Of a stretch of DNA of 54,217 nucleotides, positions 1 through 7,422 are shown in pieces (within the stretch, counting starts at the first letter, position 1; each line of letters opens with the position of its first letter). A program made the position numbers and the translations under genes. A model generated the notes under the pieces. It ran no database searches. It saw only the letters and a program-made list of their open reading frames with translations, and was not told the DNA's origin. This DNA comes from JAPLHP01 sp963720375 (GTDB lineage: Bacteria; Chloroflexota; Dehalococcoidia; UBA2247; RBG-13-53-26), in assembly GCA_963720375.1 (NCBI GenBank), contig CAVRFM010000016.1, positions 1 to 54,217 of the forward strand, in the 5' to 3' direction.

Positions 1-19
1 TACCTGTTCTACAACTGGT

Positions 20-571
20 TTATGGTTCCGTATTGCTGTTGGTCGTGAGCGCCGTTTTGCGAAAGAAATTGTTGTTGAGTCCCAGCAGGAACTCCCCTAC
101 TCCGGGCAAATTTGTCATCTTGCCCAATAAAGGCAAGGTGTGAGGCATCCCCGCTGGGTCCACCAGAACCAGCTTGCTCACTCTATCCCTGTGCCGAACG
201 GAAAAGAGAATGCATGTTCCCCCGCCAAAGGACTGCCCGACGAGGGAGGCCTTCCGTATGTTCATAACATCCATGAATTTGAGAAGCTGGTCAGCATATA
301 GAGGATAGCCATAGTCCATGGGCTGTCGAGTGCTGTAGCCGAATCCCCAGAGGTCAAGAGCATAGACCTTGAACCTGGCGGCCAGCGCATCTATGTTTCT
401 GTTCCACAGGCATGAATCAAAGAAGAAGCCGTGAATAAGGATGACCGGCTCACCTTCTCCCTTCTCGATGTAGTGTGTAGAGTACCCGTCAAGGTCGACG
501 AGTCTTCCCGCAGCATATTTCTTGCGCCACTCCTCTAAAGGCTGGCTGCTCCATGGTATGAATTTTGCCAT
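20..571 (-). CDS. Alpha/beta hydrolase, C-terminally truncated
   Basis: This encodes 183 residues of an alpha/beta-hydrolase fold protein. The oxyanion-loop HG motif (LIHGFFFD) lies near residue 47, and the nucleophile elbow GQSFGGG near residue 113 supplies the catalytic Ser. The start follows an AAAGGGG ribosome-binding site. Family members usually run to 260-290 residues and carry the catalytic Asp and His in the missing C-terminal third. The reading frame stops 20 bases from the window edge, after an ordinary core strand (SKLVLVDPAG), so the gene is broken by a stop or frameshift. The remainder, if present, lies outside the window. By analogy it may cleave esters or C-C bonds of ring-fission products, but no substrate can be assigned. 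A second, intact hydrolase of the same fold lies at 11486-12235. Confidence 0.7.
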   Translation of the reverse strand: MAKFIPWSSQPLEEWRKKYAAGRLVDLDGYSTHYIEKGEGEPVILIHGFFFDSCLWNRNIDALAARFKVYALDLWGFGYSTRQPMDYGYPLYADQLLKFMDVMNIRKASLVGQSFGGGTCILFSVRHRDRVSKLVLVDPAGMPHTLPLLGKMTNLPGVGEFLLGLNNNFFRKTALTTNSNTEP

Positions 572-960
572 TATCGCACCCCTTTCTTTGGAGTATCAGA
601 ATATGCAACCAGAGCTATCGGCGTGTAGGACGGGCTACCACGATATAAACCTGTTTGGAATGTATCCTATCTATCGGCTCGCTGTCAAGGATGACGGCTA
701 TGCGCTTCGGCGGGCTATGCCCGCCTATGGGGGCGATGAGCGGAACGCATGGGCGCCCGCGGTGTAGCGCGGGGCGCTGGCGGTGGGTGGAGAGGGGATG
801 GGGGGAACGCTCTTAGACACACATCCATAGACGGATGAAAACGTAACCGCCGCTCGGCGGGTGGTAATAGTCCGCAGACGGTGTCGAGTGAGGGCGGTGG
901 GGAGTCGCTTTCATTCTGGCTAATGACGCAGCTTCAATGACGAATCTGAGACTCGGGCAG
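572..960. other. Gene-free, GC-rich, hairpin-dense stretch
   Basis: I find no convincing gene here. From about 700 to 910 the DNA is GC-rich and full of inverted repeats: GGCGGGC-TAT-GCCCGCC at 709-725, an imperfect GCGCCCGCG/CGCGGGGCGC pair at 753-777, a CATCC/GGATG hairpin near 828-843, and ACCGCCG/CGGCGGGT near 850-866. It lies between the start of the hydrolase and the end of the QueC-like gene. It does not match any tmRNA, RNase P, SRP or riboswitch consensus I know. It could be a structured RNA, a terminator region or a decayed repeat. Confidence 0.4.
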
Positions 961-1674
961 TCACTTGCTAGCGGCTATCCTCCTGCATTTCAAACACTTC
1001 TTGCATGGGGCACCATTCGGCCTAGGGGAATAGCAGCTCGTGATCATCGACAGAATATGATTTAGTTCTTTCTGGGAGCCTTTCAACAACCTCTTGAGTT
1101 GTTCTGTGGTTTGTTTGCGACTGGCAGGTTTCATCATATGTATTCTGATGGGGTAGTTGCCAACTTCTTCTGTCAGCAGGGTCTGAAGGGTGCCAAAGAA
1201 CTTCCGATTGCAGTCTCGCATTTCGCCGTCTATGAAACCGGTGTTGATTACGAAGGTTGCCTGACCGATTCCTTGGTTCTCGGCACAGGCTCTCAGGTAG
1301 GATGCAAGCACTGATAGCAGGATTATGTTGCGATTGTGTATTTCAGGCGTTTCATCTCCAACCTCGACTCCAGTGAAGGCAACATTCTTGCACCAACTGA
1401 AAAGGTCAGATCGTAAGCAAATCCGAACCGGATTCGCTATAGTCTGGTAGTCTTTGAGTTTGCTACGTATGAAGTCCGTCGTCCGGTTGACACAACTCCA
1501 TTCATGCTGGGCGGCAAATTGCCCATAGTCTATGAATACAGGGTGGACAATAGCCTTGCCCCCCTTGTTTTTTTCAATCCAAAACGACAATTTGAGCAAA
1601 GCGTACGTTGAATCTAGTCCTCCCGAATACAGATGAATGTAGTTTTCGTTTGGTGAGACTCGTATTTCCTCCAT
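961..1674 (-). CDS. QueC-like PP-loop ATP pyrophosphatase
   Basis: A 237-residue protein of the QueC/ExsB family (7-cyano-7-deazaguanine synthase). The N-terminal PP-loop is SGGLDSTYAL, followed by the family's DYGQ motif (FIDYGQFAAQHE). The C-terminus carries a Cys cluster, C-x9-C-x2-C-x2-C (CYSPRPNGAPCKKCLKC), equivalent to the zinc site of QueC, where the first spacing is normally 8. The start at 1674 is chosen because AGGAGG lies five bases upstream; an ATG five codons earlier lacks this. True QueC makes preQ0 for queuosine, but no queD, queE, queF or tgt gene is adjacent. QueC-like proteins also occur in anti-phage systems such as Qat and type IV CBASS. The isolated setting among unknown genes leaves both readings open. 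Confidence 0.75.
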   Translation of the reverse strand: MEEIRVSPNENYIHLYSGGLDSTYALLKLSFWIEKNKGGKAIVHPVFIDYGQFAAQHEWSCVNRTTDFIRSKLKDYQTIANPVRICLRSDLFSWCKNVAFTGVEVGDETPEIHNRNIILLSVLASYLRACAENQGIGQATFVINTGFIDGEMRDCNRKFFGTLQTLLTEEVGNYPIRIHMMKPASRKQTTEQLKRLLKGSQKELNHILSMITSCYSPRPNGAPCKKCLKCRRIAASK

Positions 1675-1731
1675 CGATGCCTCCTGCACCCAAGGTGGTC
1701 TTGAGGATATCTATGCGTGGGACTGCCTCGG

Positions 1732-1761
1732 ACAATAGCAGGGAAGAGCGGTGGCTGTCAA
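1732..1761 (-). promoter_or_regulatory. Putative sigma70-type promoter of the QueC-like gene
   Basis: Read on the minus strand, TTGACA (1756-1761) and TATTGT (1732-1737) are separated by 18 bases. This gives a leader of about 50 nt before the QueC-like start at 1674. It abuts the first copy of the dispersed TTGTATCC repeat. Confidence 0.5.
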
Positions 1762-1783
1762 CCTCAGCTTGGATACAAAGGGG
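1759..1783 (-). repeat. Copy 1 of the TTGTATCC repeat (no -10 attached)
   Basis: On the minus strand the repeat reads CCCCTTTGTATCCAAGCTGA and continues GGTTG. It shares this block with the copies at 2098 and 3056, but the GTGGTATAAT end is replaced by a TTGACA promoter. It lies upstream of the QueC-like gene. Confidence 0.6.
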
Positions 1784-1790
1784 TGGCTTG

Positions 1791-1826
1791 GGGGAAGACC
1801 GTGAAGTCAGGCCAGAGGCCTTCCCC
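1791..1826. terminator. Inverted repeat after the 74-aa gene
   Basis: GGGGAAG (1791-1797) pairs with CTTCCCC (1820-1826), and a smaller GGCC/GGCC hairpin lies inside. It sits 10 bases beyond the stop of the 1837-2061 gene. There is no T-run, so intrinsic termination is uncertain. Confidence 0.4.
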
Positions 1827-1836
1827 ATTCGTTTGG

Positions 1837-2061
1837 TCAGCAGTCGCCCTTGATCCAGAAATCGGCCCTATGCTGGATTTCCAAGCCAACATACGGGTTG
1901 CCTTTAATCTGCTTGAGTTTCTTCCTAGCTTGCCCTCTCAGATCTTCGTTTCTACTGCAATAGCGTGCTTTCTTTCCCAACTTGTCCACAGCGTCCAGAC
2001 GTTCCTTGTGACTCTTCTGCCCATTCAAGGCGTCTTTCCAGAGTCCTTCCAGATCATCCAT
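1837..2061 (-). CDS. Small hypothetical protein, 74 aa
   Basis: I do not recognise this protein. It is small, hydrophilic and strongly charged, with a Lys/Arg-rich centre (GKKARYCSRNEDLRGQARKK) and predicted helices at the N-terminus. It has no signal peptide or membrane segment. The start at 2061 (MDDLEGLWKD) is chosen because AAAGGAGG lies five bases upstream, and because the TATAAT of the repeat-type promoter at 2098-2103 gives a leader of about 30 nt. It lies between the QueC-like gene and the lipoprotein gene, both on the same strand. It appears to be transcribed alone. Confidence 0.6.
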   Translation of the reverse strand: MDDLEGLWKDALNGQKSHKERLDAVDKLGKKARYCSRNEDLRGQARKKLKQIKGNPYVGLEIQHRADFWIKGDC

Positions 2062-2097
2062 CCTGTCCTCCTTTGATCTATCCATCTCCGATGCGAC

Positions 2098-2126
2098 ATT
2101 ATACCACCCAACCTCAGCTTGGATAC
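2098..2126 (-). promoter_or_regulatory. Repeat-type promoter, copy 2
   Basis: On the minus strand, GTATCCAAG is followed at the family spacing by the extended -10 box GTGGTATAAT (TATAAT at 2103-2098). It is one mismatch away from the copy at 3056-3086 over 28 bases. It stands directly upstream of the 74-aa gene. Confidence 0.6.
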
Positions 2127-2130
2127 GGAG

Positions 2131-2218
2131 GGGGATAGGCTGGGAGTATCATCAGCGCTGCTGTGACCATCTGGGGCTGAAGGGGTAGGAGAGGGGGGCT
2201 TCAGTCAGCCCCTATCCC
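2131..2218. terminator. Hairpin cluster after the lipoprotein gene
   Basis: GGGGCTGA (2173-2180) pairs with TCAGCCCC (2205-2212). An alternative outer stem pairs GGGATAGG (2132-2139) with CCTATCCC (2211-2218). It begins immediately beyond the lipoprotein stop and lies just upstream of the copy 2 promoter, which would suit termination of the upstream transcript. There is no clear T-run. Confidence 0.4.
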
Positions 2219-2220
2219 TC

Positions 2221-3030
2221 CTAAATGCGAACCAATTCTAGTTCAGGCGATCGTTGGATCACCTGCTGGGCGGCTTCCTCGGCTTGGTCCTTGTTGGCAC
2301 GAGTGAGGAACGACCTGAATGCGTAGAACTTGAATGCGGTGTGAGAATCAATCTGTGCTTGTGTCCACACCACTGTTGTAGATTCGCAGTACTTATCCCC
2401 GTTGTCGCCGACATAGCACAGTGTAGCCTTATAATGTTGCATACCCATTGCCCTGAATGTTGGGAGTATCTCTACGACAATACGATAGAAGTCATACGGT
2501 GCAGGGTACTCTGGGTCAGGTTCAACATAGATGCTGCCTAACGTGGCGAAAATGCCCGGCACGGCTTTAGTGACTGTTACGCTGAATATCTCCTGCAGGT
2601 CTTTGTAGACATAAAGGATGCCTGACTTCGAGTATTCGTCTTTCGTCGCCGTTCTCGTTATTTGGCTGTAGGCTTGAAACTCCTCATCGGTCAATTGGAA
2701 ATAGACATATTCAGGATTCTGCATGTTGAGGTCTGAGGCAGACCATGATACAGACGAGGTATCACGAAACTTGCCCTTCTCATACAAGTCCACAGTGTAT
2801 TCAGTATTGCCCTCCGTGGTGCTGTTTGGTTTGACCTTGACAACTAGGTAGTTGTTGTGGTCAAAATCCCATCCCTCACCAGATCCGCCTGGGGCTGTGA
2901 TTCGGGCAACATCGGCTGCCCCTGCAGAGTGCTGAGATGCCGTACAGGATGCCGTCAACATAACAACCATCGCAATGAGCACAAGTAGCCTTCCACTGGG
3001 TCTTTCGATAGCAGAACTTGGCAGTCTCAT
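2221..3030 (-). CDS. Hypothetical lipoprotein, 269 aa
   Basis: A secreted, lipid-anchored protein of unknown function. The start at 3030 gives a classic lipoprotein signal: a basic N-terminus (MRLPSSAIERPSGR), a hydrophobic core (LLVLIAMVVMLT) and the lipobox LTAS-C near residue 31. Upstream in-frame start codons would place the promoter's -10 box inside the coding region, so they are rejected. The mature part looks beta-rich and polar, with two Cys about 14 residues apart (ATLCYVGDNGDKYCEST) that could form a disulfide. I recognise no domain. It has its own repeat-type promoter and probably acts on the outer face of the membrane. Confidence 0.65.
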   Translation of the reverse strand: MRLPSSAIERPSGRLLVLIAMVVMLTASCTASQHSAGAADVARITAPGGSGEGWDFDHNNYLVVKVKPNSTTEGNTEYTVDLYEKGKFRDTSSVSWSASDLNMQNPEYVYFQLTDEEFQAYSQITRTATKDEYSKSGILYVYKDLQEIFSVTVTKAVPGIFATLGSIYVEPDPEYPAPYDFYRIVVEILPTFRAMGMQHYKATLCYVGDNGDKYCESTTVVWTQAQIDSHTAFKFYAFRSFLTRANKDQAEEAAQQVIQRSPELELVRI

Positions 3031-3055
3031 CTTCTTGCTCAGACTCTTGTGTGGC

Positions 3056-3086
3056 ATTATACCACCCAACCTCAACTTGGATACAA
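3056..3086 (-). promoter_or_regulatory. Repeat-type promoter, copy 3
   Basis: On the minus strand the 31-base element begins TTGTATCCAAGTTGAGGTTG and ends GTGGTATAAT. The last nine bases are an extended -10 (TGn-TATAAT). Predicted transcription starts near 3049, giving the lipoprotein mRNA a leader of about 19 nt without a clear ribosome-binding site. Confidence 0.6.
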
Positions 3087-3196
3087 AAGGGGACGTTGGG
3101 GAACACACCGCAGAATCTAAGCCCAGACGGCAAGGACCACGGCGTCGGTGGGATGGGAGTCGTAGGATATGATGATGGCCTTGGTAATCATGCTAC

Positions 3197-3355
3197 TCCT
3201 TATAGCTCATGGCTGATAGCTGATAGCTCATGGTTCATCGCTGAGATTGCTTCGTCGCTGCGCTCCTCGCAATGACACGTTGGGGCGGTTCGCGAACCGC
3301 CCCTACGACCCTGGATTCCGCTCCCCGTTTTCACGGGACAAGCTTCGGGAATGAC
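3197..3355. repeat. Cluster of REP-like elements
   Basis: Four element types lie head to tail in a 475-base gene-free stretch (3109-3583). They are a direct repeat built on GCTGATAGCTGATAGCTCAT (about 3207-3233), a REP-like unit reading GAGATTGCTTCGTCGCTGCG and on to CTCGCAATGACA (3243-3277), a perfect 22-base palindrome built on GGGGCGGTTCGCGAACCGCC (3282-3303), and a hairpin unit with ends ATTCC and GGAAT around CCCCGTTTTCACGGG (3311-3354). The last unit recurs at 3932. Such units are common non-coding dispersed repeats in bacterial genomes. Confidence 0.7.
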
Positions 3356-3583
3356 ATACGGCTCAGGTCGGGGACCTGACACCCACTCTTGGTGAGCATT
3401 CGGGCTCGCTCCTGACGGAGAATAATTTGTGAACTTCAAAGCTCCTCTTGAGATATGAATGTGAGACCACACCAGTAGACTTTGTATTAGAGAAGGTAAA
3501 GCTAACGAATCCCGACAGGATATTCCGCAGCAACCTTTACAGGCCGCACAGTCACTGTAACAAACCAAAAGAAAGGAGACCGA

Positions 3584-3883
3584 ATGCCACAGCAAACACT
3601 ACTTCAAAAACTGGATGAGGCTCTGTCACGCGTCAGGTTGCTTGAGCGAGAGAAGGATGAGGCGATTACACGTGCTCGATCACTGGAGCATGATGCCAAG
3701 GAACTCAGAGGGTTAATAGCACTCGCAGAATCGAAGGCCGAGGAAATACTCAAGCCCGCATCAGCTAGTTCTACTTCAGTCCCCGAAGATAGTAAATTCA
3801 CCACAGCCGGTAAAGGGCTGCAGGACCTGGTTGAAGAGGGAGCAATCAGGAATCAGGGTGACCTCAAACGGCGTTACCCTTAA
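3584..3883 (+). CDS. Small coiled-coil hypothetical protein, 99 aa
   Basis: Residues 5-58 form a strongly predicted coiled coil rich in Leu, Glu, Arg and Lys, with heptad-like spacing (LDEALSRVRLLEREKDEA). A short Ser/Thr/Pro linker follows, then a second helical patch (GLQDLVEEGAIRNQGDLKRR). There is no signal peptide or membrane helix. The start is supported by AAGGAG at 3573-3578, five bases upstream. It is the only plus-strand gene in the first 7 kb and is flanked on both sides by REP-like elements. I recognise no family. The segment EEGAIRNQGDLKRRYP resembles a short DNA- or protein-binding helix, but that is only an impression. Confidence 0.6.
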   Translation: MPQQTLLQKLDEALSRVRLLEREKDEAITRARSLEHDAKELRGLIALAESKAEEILKPASASSTSVPEDSKFTTAGKGLQDLVEEGAIRNQGDLKRRYP

Positions 3884-3905
3884 GGCTACTCTGCCTGTGT
3901 GAGTC

Positions 3906-3930
3906 CATGATAGGGCATGGCTCTATCATG
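3906..3930 (+). terminator. Hairpin after the coiled-coil gene
   Basis: CATGATAG (3906-3913) pairs perfectly with CTATCATG (3923-3930), 22 bases beyond the stop codon. It lacks a T-tract. Confidence 0.4.
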
Positions 3931-3931
3931 C

Positions 3932-3982
3932 ATGGATTCCTGCTCCCCGTTTTCACGGGGACAAGCTTCGCAGGAATGGCAT
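3932..3982. repeat. REP-like hairpin, second copy of the 3311 unit
   Basis: ATTCCTGC (3936-3943) pairs with GCAGGAAT (3970-3977) around an inner CCCCGT/ACGGGG hairpin. It matches the unit at 3311-3354, but its outer stem is more complete. Confidence 0.65.
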
Positions 3983-4004
3983 GCATAACAGGTTATTTCA
4001 ATCA

Positions 4005-4517
4005 TTACTGCAATTCCACAATGCGGACCTGGGCTTCACTTGACATAATATCGAGCAGGGCCACAGTCCCGGGCCCACAACGATAGTTGAGGAACGTGGG
4101 GCTGCCGGGATTGACCATCAGAACCCGGTCATGCCATTCTACGATGGTGCAATGATCATGACCGAATACAACAATGTCAGGGACATTGTAATCACTTCCA
4201 ACCCTAACGGTCCCTGCACGCCATGACGCCACCGGATATGGATAGGGCATTTCATGAATGAGCCATATCGTATGGTTCTCCAGCTTCAAGACGTGCTTCC
4301 ACTTCACGCGCTCGTCTCTCAGCACTTCCCCGGAATCATCATCCCCTCTGGCAGCAAGCACCGGCGCAATAGCACTTAGTTCATCGAGAACCGCCGAGGT
4401 ATAGATATCCCCGGCATGCAAGATAAGGTCAACCCCATCGAAGACCTGCTTTAGACTGCGTGGCAGCTCTGACGCATCACCGGGGATATGTGTATCCGAC
4501 AAGAGTCCGATATGCAT
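4005..4517 (-). CDS. YfcE/MJ0936-type metallophosphoesterase
   Basis: A 170-residue calcineurin-like phosphoesterase of the small YfcE/MJ0936 group, which hydrolyses phosphodiesters with two metal ions. The metal ligands appear in order: SDTH at residue 7, HAGDIY near 35, a GDDD motif near 57 in the position usually held by GNCD, GHDH near 119, and the closing NPGS near 135. The protein has the full family length and is cytoplasmic. It starts 32 bases after the HAD hydrolase stop and probably belongs to one transcript with AOR1 and the HAD gene. The Asn-to-Asp change in the GNxD position is unusual, since that Asn normally binds metal and phosphate. The natural substrate is unknown. Confidence 0.85.
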   Translation of the reverse strand: MHIGLLSDTHIPGDASELPRSLKQVFDGVDLILHAGDIYTSAVLDELSAIAPVLAARGDDDSGEVLRDERVKWKHVLKLENHTIWLIHEMPYPYPVASWRAGTVRVGSDYNVPDIVVFGHDHCTIVEWHDRVLMVNPGSPTFLNYRCGPGTVALLDIMSSEAQVRIVELQ

Positions 4518-4549
4518 TCAAATCGCAGAACTATAACAGAACGAGTGAA

Positions 4550-5263
4550 TCACCGGCATGAACGGATTCTCCGGCTGAACTCGGCCAGGTCATGGACGAC
4601 AAAGTTCCCTTGTTCTTTACCCTGCCTGTCAAGATAGAAAGCGTGGATACCGAGTTGCCGGGGCACAGCAAAATCGAAGTTGTAATGGTCCCCGACATGG
4701 GCCACTTGTTCAGGCTTCACAGCAAGCAGTTGGCATACCTTGAGGTAGACATCAGGGGTCTTCTTCACCTCACCGAAATCCGAGGTAGCGGAGAAAACAT
4801 TCATAAAATATGCCTTCACACCACAGGCCTCGAGTTCGATATCGGTAAACTCTCTCGAAGCATTTGAGGTCACCACAAGCCGATGCTCTTTGCCCAATAG
4901 CTCCAGGACTGCAGGCACCTCTGAAAAGGTCATTATCTCATGTTCGAGACTCTTCAACAGCCCGCTCCAGTCCTCTCCCAGATCAAATAATTTGAACCAG
5001 TACTTGATGTCATACCATTCTCTTCTTCCCTCACCCAATTTGGCATATTCCTCAAAGACACACTTCTTGGCCTGTTCCAGAGGTATTTTCTTTCTCAGGG
5101 AGTACAGTCCGGGGATGCCTTCGCTCCAAACAAGGTCAGTAAACCTGCCTCCTGTAATGGTCCCGTTCATATCGAAAGAAACCACCTTCACTGCAGGGAC
5201 ATCGTTCAACTTCAAATCACCTATCATACGGACACATGAATCTCTTCGAGGCAAGTATACCAA
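4550..5263 (-). CDS. HAD-superfamily hydrolase with DMNGT motif
   Basis: A haloacid-dehalogenase fold protein of 237 residues from a TTG start, or 225 from the ATG at 5227; neither start has a clear ribosome-binding site. Motif I is FDMNGT, so the nucleophilic Asp is present but the second Asp, the usual acid/base of phosphatases, is Asn. Motif II is VTSNAS, motif III the Lys of KKTPDVYL, and motif IV GDHYNFD. A helical cap lies between motifs I and II. Replacement of the second Asp occurs in HAD members that are not simple phosphatases, such as dehalogenases, so activity cannot be read from the fold. It starts 27 bases after the AOR1 stop (operon-like). Confidence 0.8.
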   Translation of the reverse strand: MVYLPRRDSCVRMIGDLKLNDVPAVKVVSFDMNGTITGGRFTDLVWSEGIPGLYSLRKKIPLEQAKKCVFEEYAKLGEGRREWYDIKYWFKLFDLGEDWSGLLKSLEHEIMTFSEVPAVLELLGKEHRLVVTSNASREFTDIELEACGVKAYFMNVFSATSDFGEVKKTPDVYLKVCQLLAVKPEQVAHVGDHYNFDFAVPRQLGIHAFYLDRQGKEQGNFVVHDLAEFSRRIRSCR

Positions 5264-5290
5264 CCCATTCTGACCGGCGCTCCTGCCTCC

Positions 5291-7216
5291 TTAACCCTTT
5301 GCTGTCAGGCCCCTGCTCTCCAGGTCCCTGGCGACATCACCCAACCCCAGTTCCTCAAGTTTAGCCCTTCTTTGCAGCCCTGTGGCAACGTCCCACTGCC
5401 TGAGCTGATAGTACTCGTCCTTCATCCTCTCAAACTCCGCCCTGTCAACTACCGCACCCTTCCGCGAGATCACCGCCCCTGCCTTTCCGGGTACTATGCA
5501 CTCAGTGTTCGTCGCGTTCGCTTTTAAGGGCCGTGTGTGCCAATCGTCGGGCAGTTTGTCATCTTCTCTGCCCCTGCGCCCCTCTCTAACCAGTATCGAC
5601 CTCTGCAAATTGAAGACTCTCTCGCCGACACGGTAGAGTCCCTCTTCATCCACTTCATCACCGGTGACAGCCGAAAGGATCTGGCTTTCCAGAGTAGGAT
5701 CGCCTACATGGTCACGGGAATGTTTGCTGTCCATGATAGGCCAGACCCAGTCACAAAGGACAAGGCATTCCTTGGCATACTCCCGGTCCTGGATCTTCCT
5801 GGCCGCCATGGCCTTCCCCTCCCACGTAGAGAAATCGGCGGCTATTTCACCTCCCCAGAATCTCTCAGCAATAGCACGCAGTACCCCGGTGGAGACATGG
5901 GCCTCCTTGACCTTGTTGACCCAGCTTACCCACTGGGCCAGAGGAAGACCAACGGCATGGAGTTGCTGTATGGGCTCCCTCGGCTCGGTGGCCCATAGCA
6001 GCGCTGTCGTAATATACAGCCTGGGATCGTATGGATCACTGTGCCTGATCTGCGATTCCGCCTCGGTGCCTATGGAGCGGGCAGCTTTCGCCATGCCCTG
6101 AGCCAGGATATCTCCAAAGCCTTCCCGAAGCGAGATCTTCCTGACCAGGGTCTCCATGAACTCCAGGCTGCCCAGGCTGGAGAGGGGGATGCCGGTGTTC
6201 TCGTCGGTGAGTATGCCGGCCCTGTAACATCTGTTCAGCCAGGCCAGCATTATATCAATGGCCCATGTATCAATCCCATAGTCGTCACAGAGTCTATTGG
6301 CATAAAAGGAGACATCGTTCTGGCTGCCATAATATCTGTAGGCCCATGGCTGATAGAAAAGGGCTGACTGACACATGAACTTGCCCTTCTGGCCATTCTC
6401 AGCGCTGTACACTATTCTGAGACAGTTGCCCAGACAGCCATAGCAGGGGTCCTTCTTTGTTCCGGGCCCGGTTACCTGAAAATCCGTACCCCATGCAGTG
6501 AAAACGCCTCTCTCCAATCCACGGAAGTATCTGGTCAGCTCTCCCAGTGTTTCCGGTCGGGCGACCTTCACCTGCTTCTTGTCACCCTCTACCACAACAG
6601 CCTTCAGCTTCTTTGAACCCATTACGGCTCCCAGCCCTCCGGAGCCGCTGGCATCATTATCAGCGAGCATACTGGCCATGGTGACCATATTTTCACCGGC
6701 AGGGCCTATGGACACTACCCGTGCCGAACTTCCCAATCTGGTTTTCAGGGCTTCCCTCGTCTCAATGGCCCCTTTCCCCCATACCGCAGAGGCATCGTTC
6801 AATTCAGCCATGCCATCGTGAAGAAAAAGGTAAACCGGTCTATCCGACCTGCCCTGAACCACAATGGCATCGTAGCCGGCGAATTTCAGCTCGGCTCCCC
6901 ACCGTCCCCCCAGGTTGCTGTAGCAGAACTGCTGAGGGGTGGGCACAGGTGACTTCCCGCAGATGGTCCACCTCGAGCCGCCCAGTACCGGGATTCCCGC
7001 CAGGGGGCCATTGGCAAATATCAGCCTGTTTGCCGGATCAAAGGCATTAACCTCCGGCGGAACCTCATCCCAGTAGACCTTAGCAGCAAGGCCTCTTCCC
7101 CCCAGAAATCTGCCGGCGTAGTCCATCGTGGAAACCTCAGTGGTATTCCCCGAGGACAAATCTACCTTCAGTATCTTTCCGGCATATCCGAATGCAGACA
7201 ATCGCCACCCCACCAT
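5291..7216 (-). CDS. Tungsten-type aldehyde:ferredoxin oxidoreductase, AOR1
   Basis: A full-length 641-residue AOR-family protein. The N-terminal domain (about residues 8-210) carries the family signatures for the bis-molybdopterin cofactor (GGRGLAAKVYWDE, NLGGRWGAELKFAGYDA, ADNDASGSGGLGAVMGSKK). The 4Fe-4S ligands are C258-x2-C261-x3-C265 (DPCYGCLGNC), and a fourth Cys lies near residue 492 (CLVLCDWVWP). AORs oxidise aldehydes to acids with ferredoxin, or run in reverse; the class II benzoyl-CoA reductase subunit BamB is in the same family, so a ring-reducing role is an alternative. The protein is cytoplasmic. It is 63% or more identical by eye to AOR2 over long stretches. It leads a likely operon with the HAD and phosphoesterase genes and diverges from the DUF6125-like gene. 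Confidence 0.9.
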   Translation of the reverse strand: MVGWRLSAFGYAGKILKVDLSSGNTTEVSTMDYAGRFLGGRGLAAKVYWDEVPPEVNAFDPANRLIFANGPLAGIPVLGGSRWTICGKSPVPTPQQFCYSNLGGRWGAELKFAGYDAIVVQGRSDRPVYLFLHDGMAELNDASAVWGKGAIETREALKTRLGSSARVVSIGPAGENMVTMASMLADNDASGSGGLGAVMGSKKLKAVVVEGDKKQVKVARPETLGELTRYFRGLERGVFTAWGTDFQVTGPGTKKDPCYGCLGNCLRIVYSAENGQKGKFMCQSALFYQPWAYRYYGSQNDVSFYANRLCDDYGIDTWAIDIMLAWLNRCYRAGILTDENTGIPLSSLGSLEFMETLVRKISLREGFGDILAQGMAKAARSIGTEAESQIRHSDPYDPRLYITTALLWATEPREPIQQLHAVGLPLAQWVSWVNKVKEAHVSTGVLRAIAERFWGGEIAADFSTWEGKAMAARKIQDREYAKECLVLCDWVWPIMDSKHSRDHVGDPTLESQILSAVTGDEVDEEGLYRVGERVFNLQRSILVREGRRGREDDKLPDDWHTRPLKANATNTECIVPGKAGAVISRKGAVVDRAEFERMKDEYYQLRQWDVATGLQRRAKLEELGLGDVARDLESRGLTAKG

Positions 7217-7286
7217 TCAAAGATGTTCCGGCTTCCGGATCACTGCTTAAATTATACACTCTAGAGCACGCATCTCGTCCTGAAGT

Positions 7287-7321
7287 TCATTGCGAGGCAC
7301 AAAGTGCCAGGAGCAATCTCC
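7287..7321. repeat. Degenerate REP-like element
   Basis: The segment runs CATTGCGAGG, then a changed middle, then GAGCAATCTC. It matches the reverse complement of the 3243-3277 unit at both ends. It lies in the divergent spacer between AOR1 and the DUF6125-like gene. Confidence 0.5.
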
Positions 7322-7341
7322 ATAACAGTCATCCACACAAT

Positions 7342-7371
7342 TTGACTCTCACACTTATCTGAAGGTATAAA
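7342..7371 (+). promoter_or_regulatory. Promoter of the DUF6125-like/SDR operon
   Basis: TTGACT (7342-7347) and TATAAA (7366-7371) are 18 bases apart. The first gene starts at 7423 with AGGAGG just upstream. Confidence 0.55.
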
Positions 7372-7422
7372 ATGACTTGCACCGCCGAAGGGCCGTGGAA
7401 ACAGGTTGATTCAGGAGGATAA

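Noticed and set aside
572..767. A short plus-strand ORF over the hydrolase upstream region
   Set aside because: It has no ribosome-binding site, overlaps the hydrolase start antisense, and its codons run through hairpin repeats.
1759..3086. Integron attC sites or a CRISPR array formed by the repeated CAACCTCAGCTTGGATAC block
   Set aside because: The copies are 0.3-1 kb apart without regular spacers, lack attC core sites, and coincide with promoter-like sequences; no integrase or cas gene is present.
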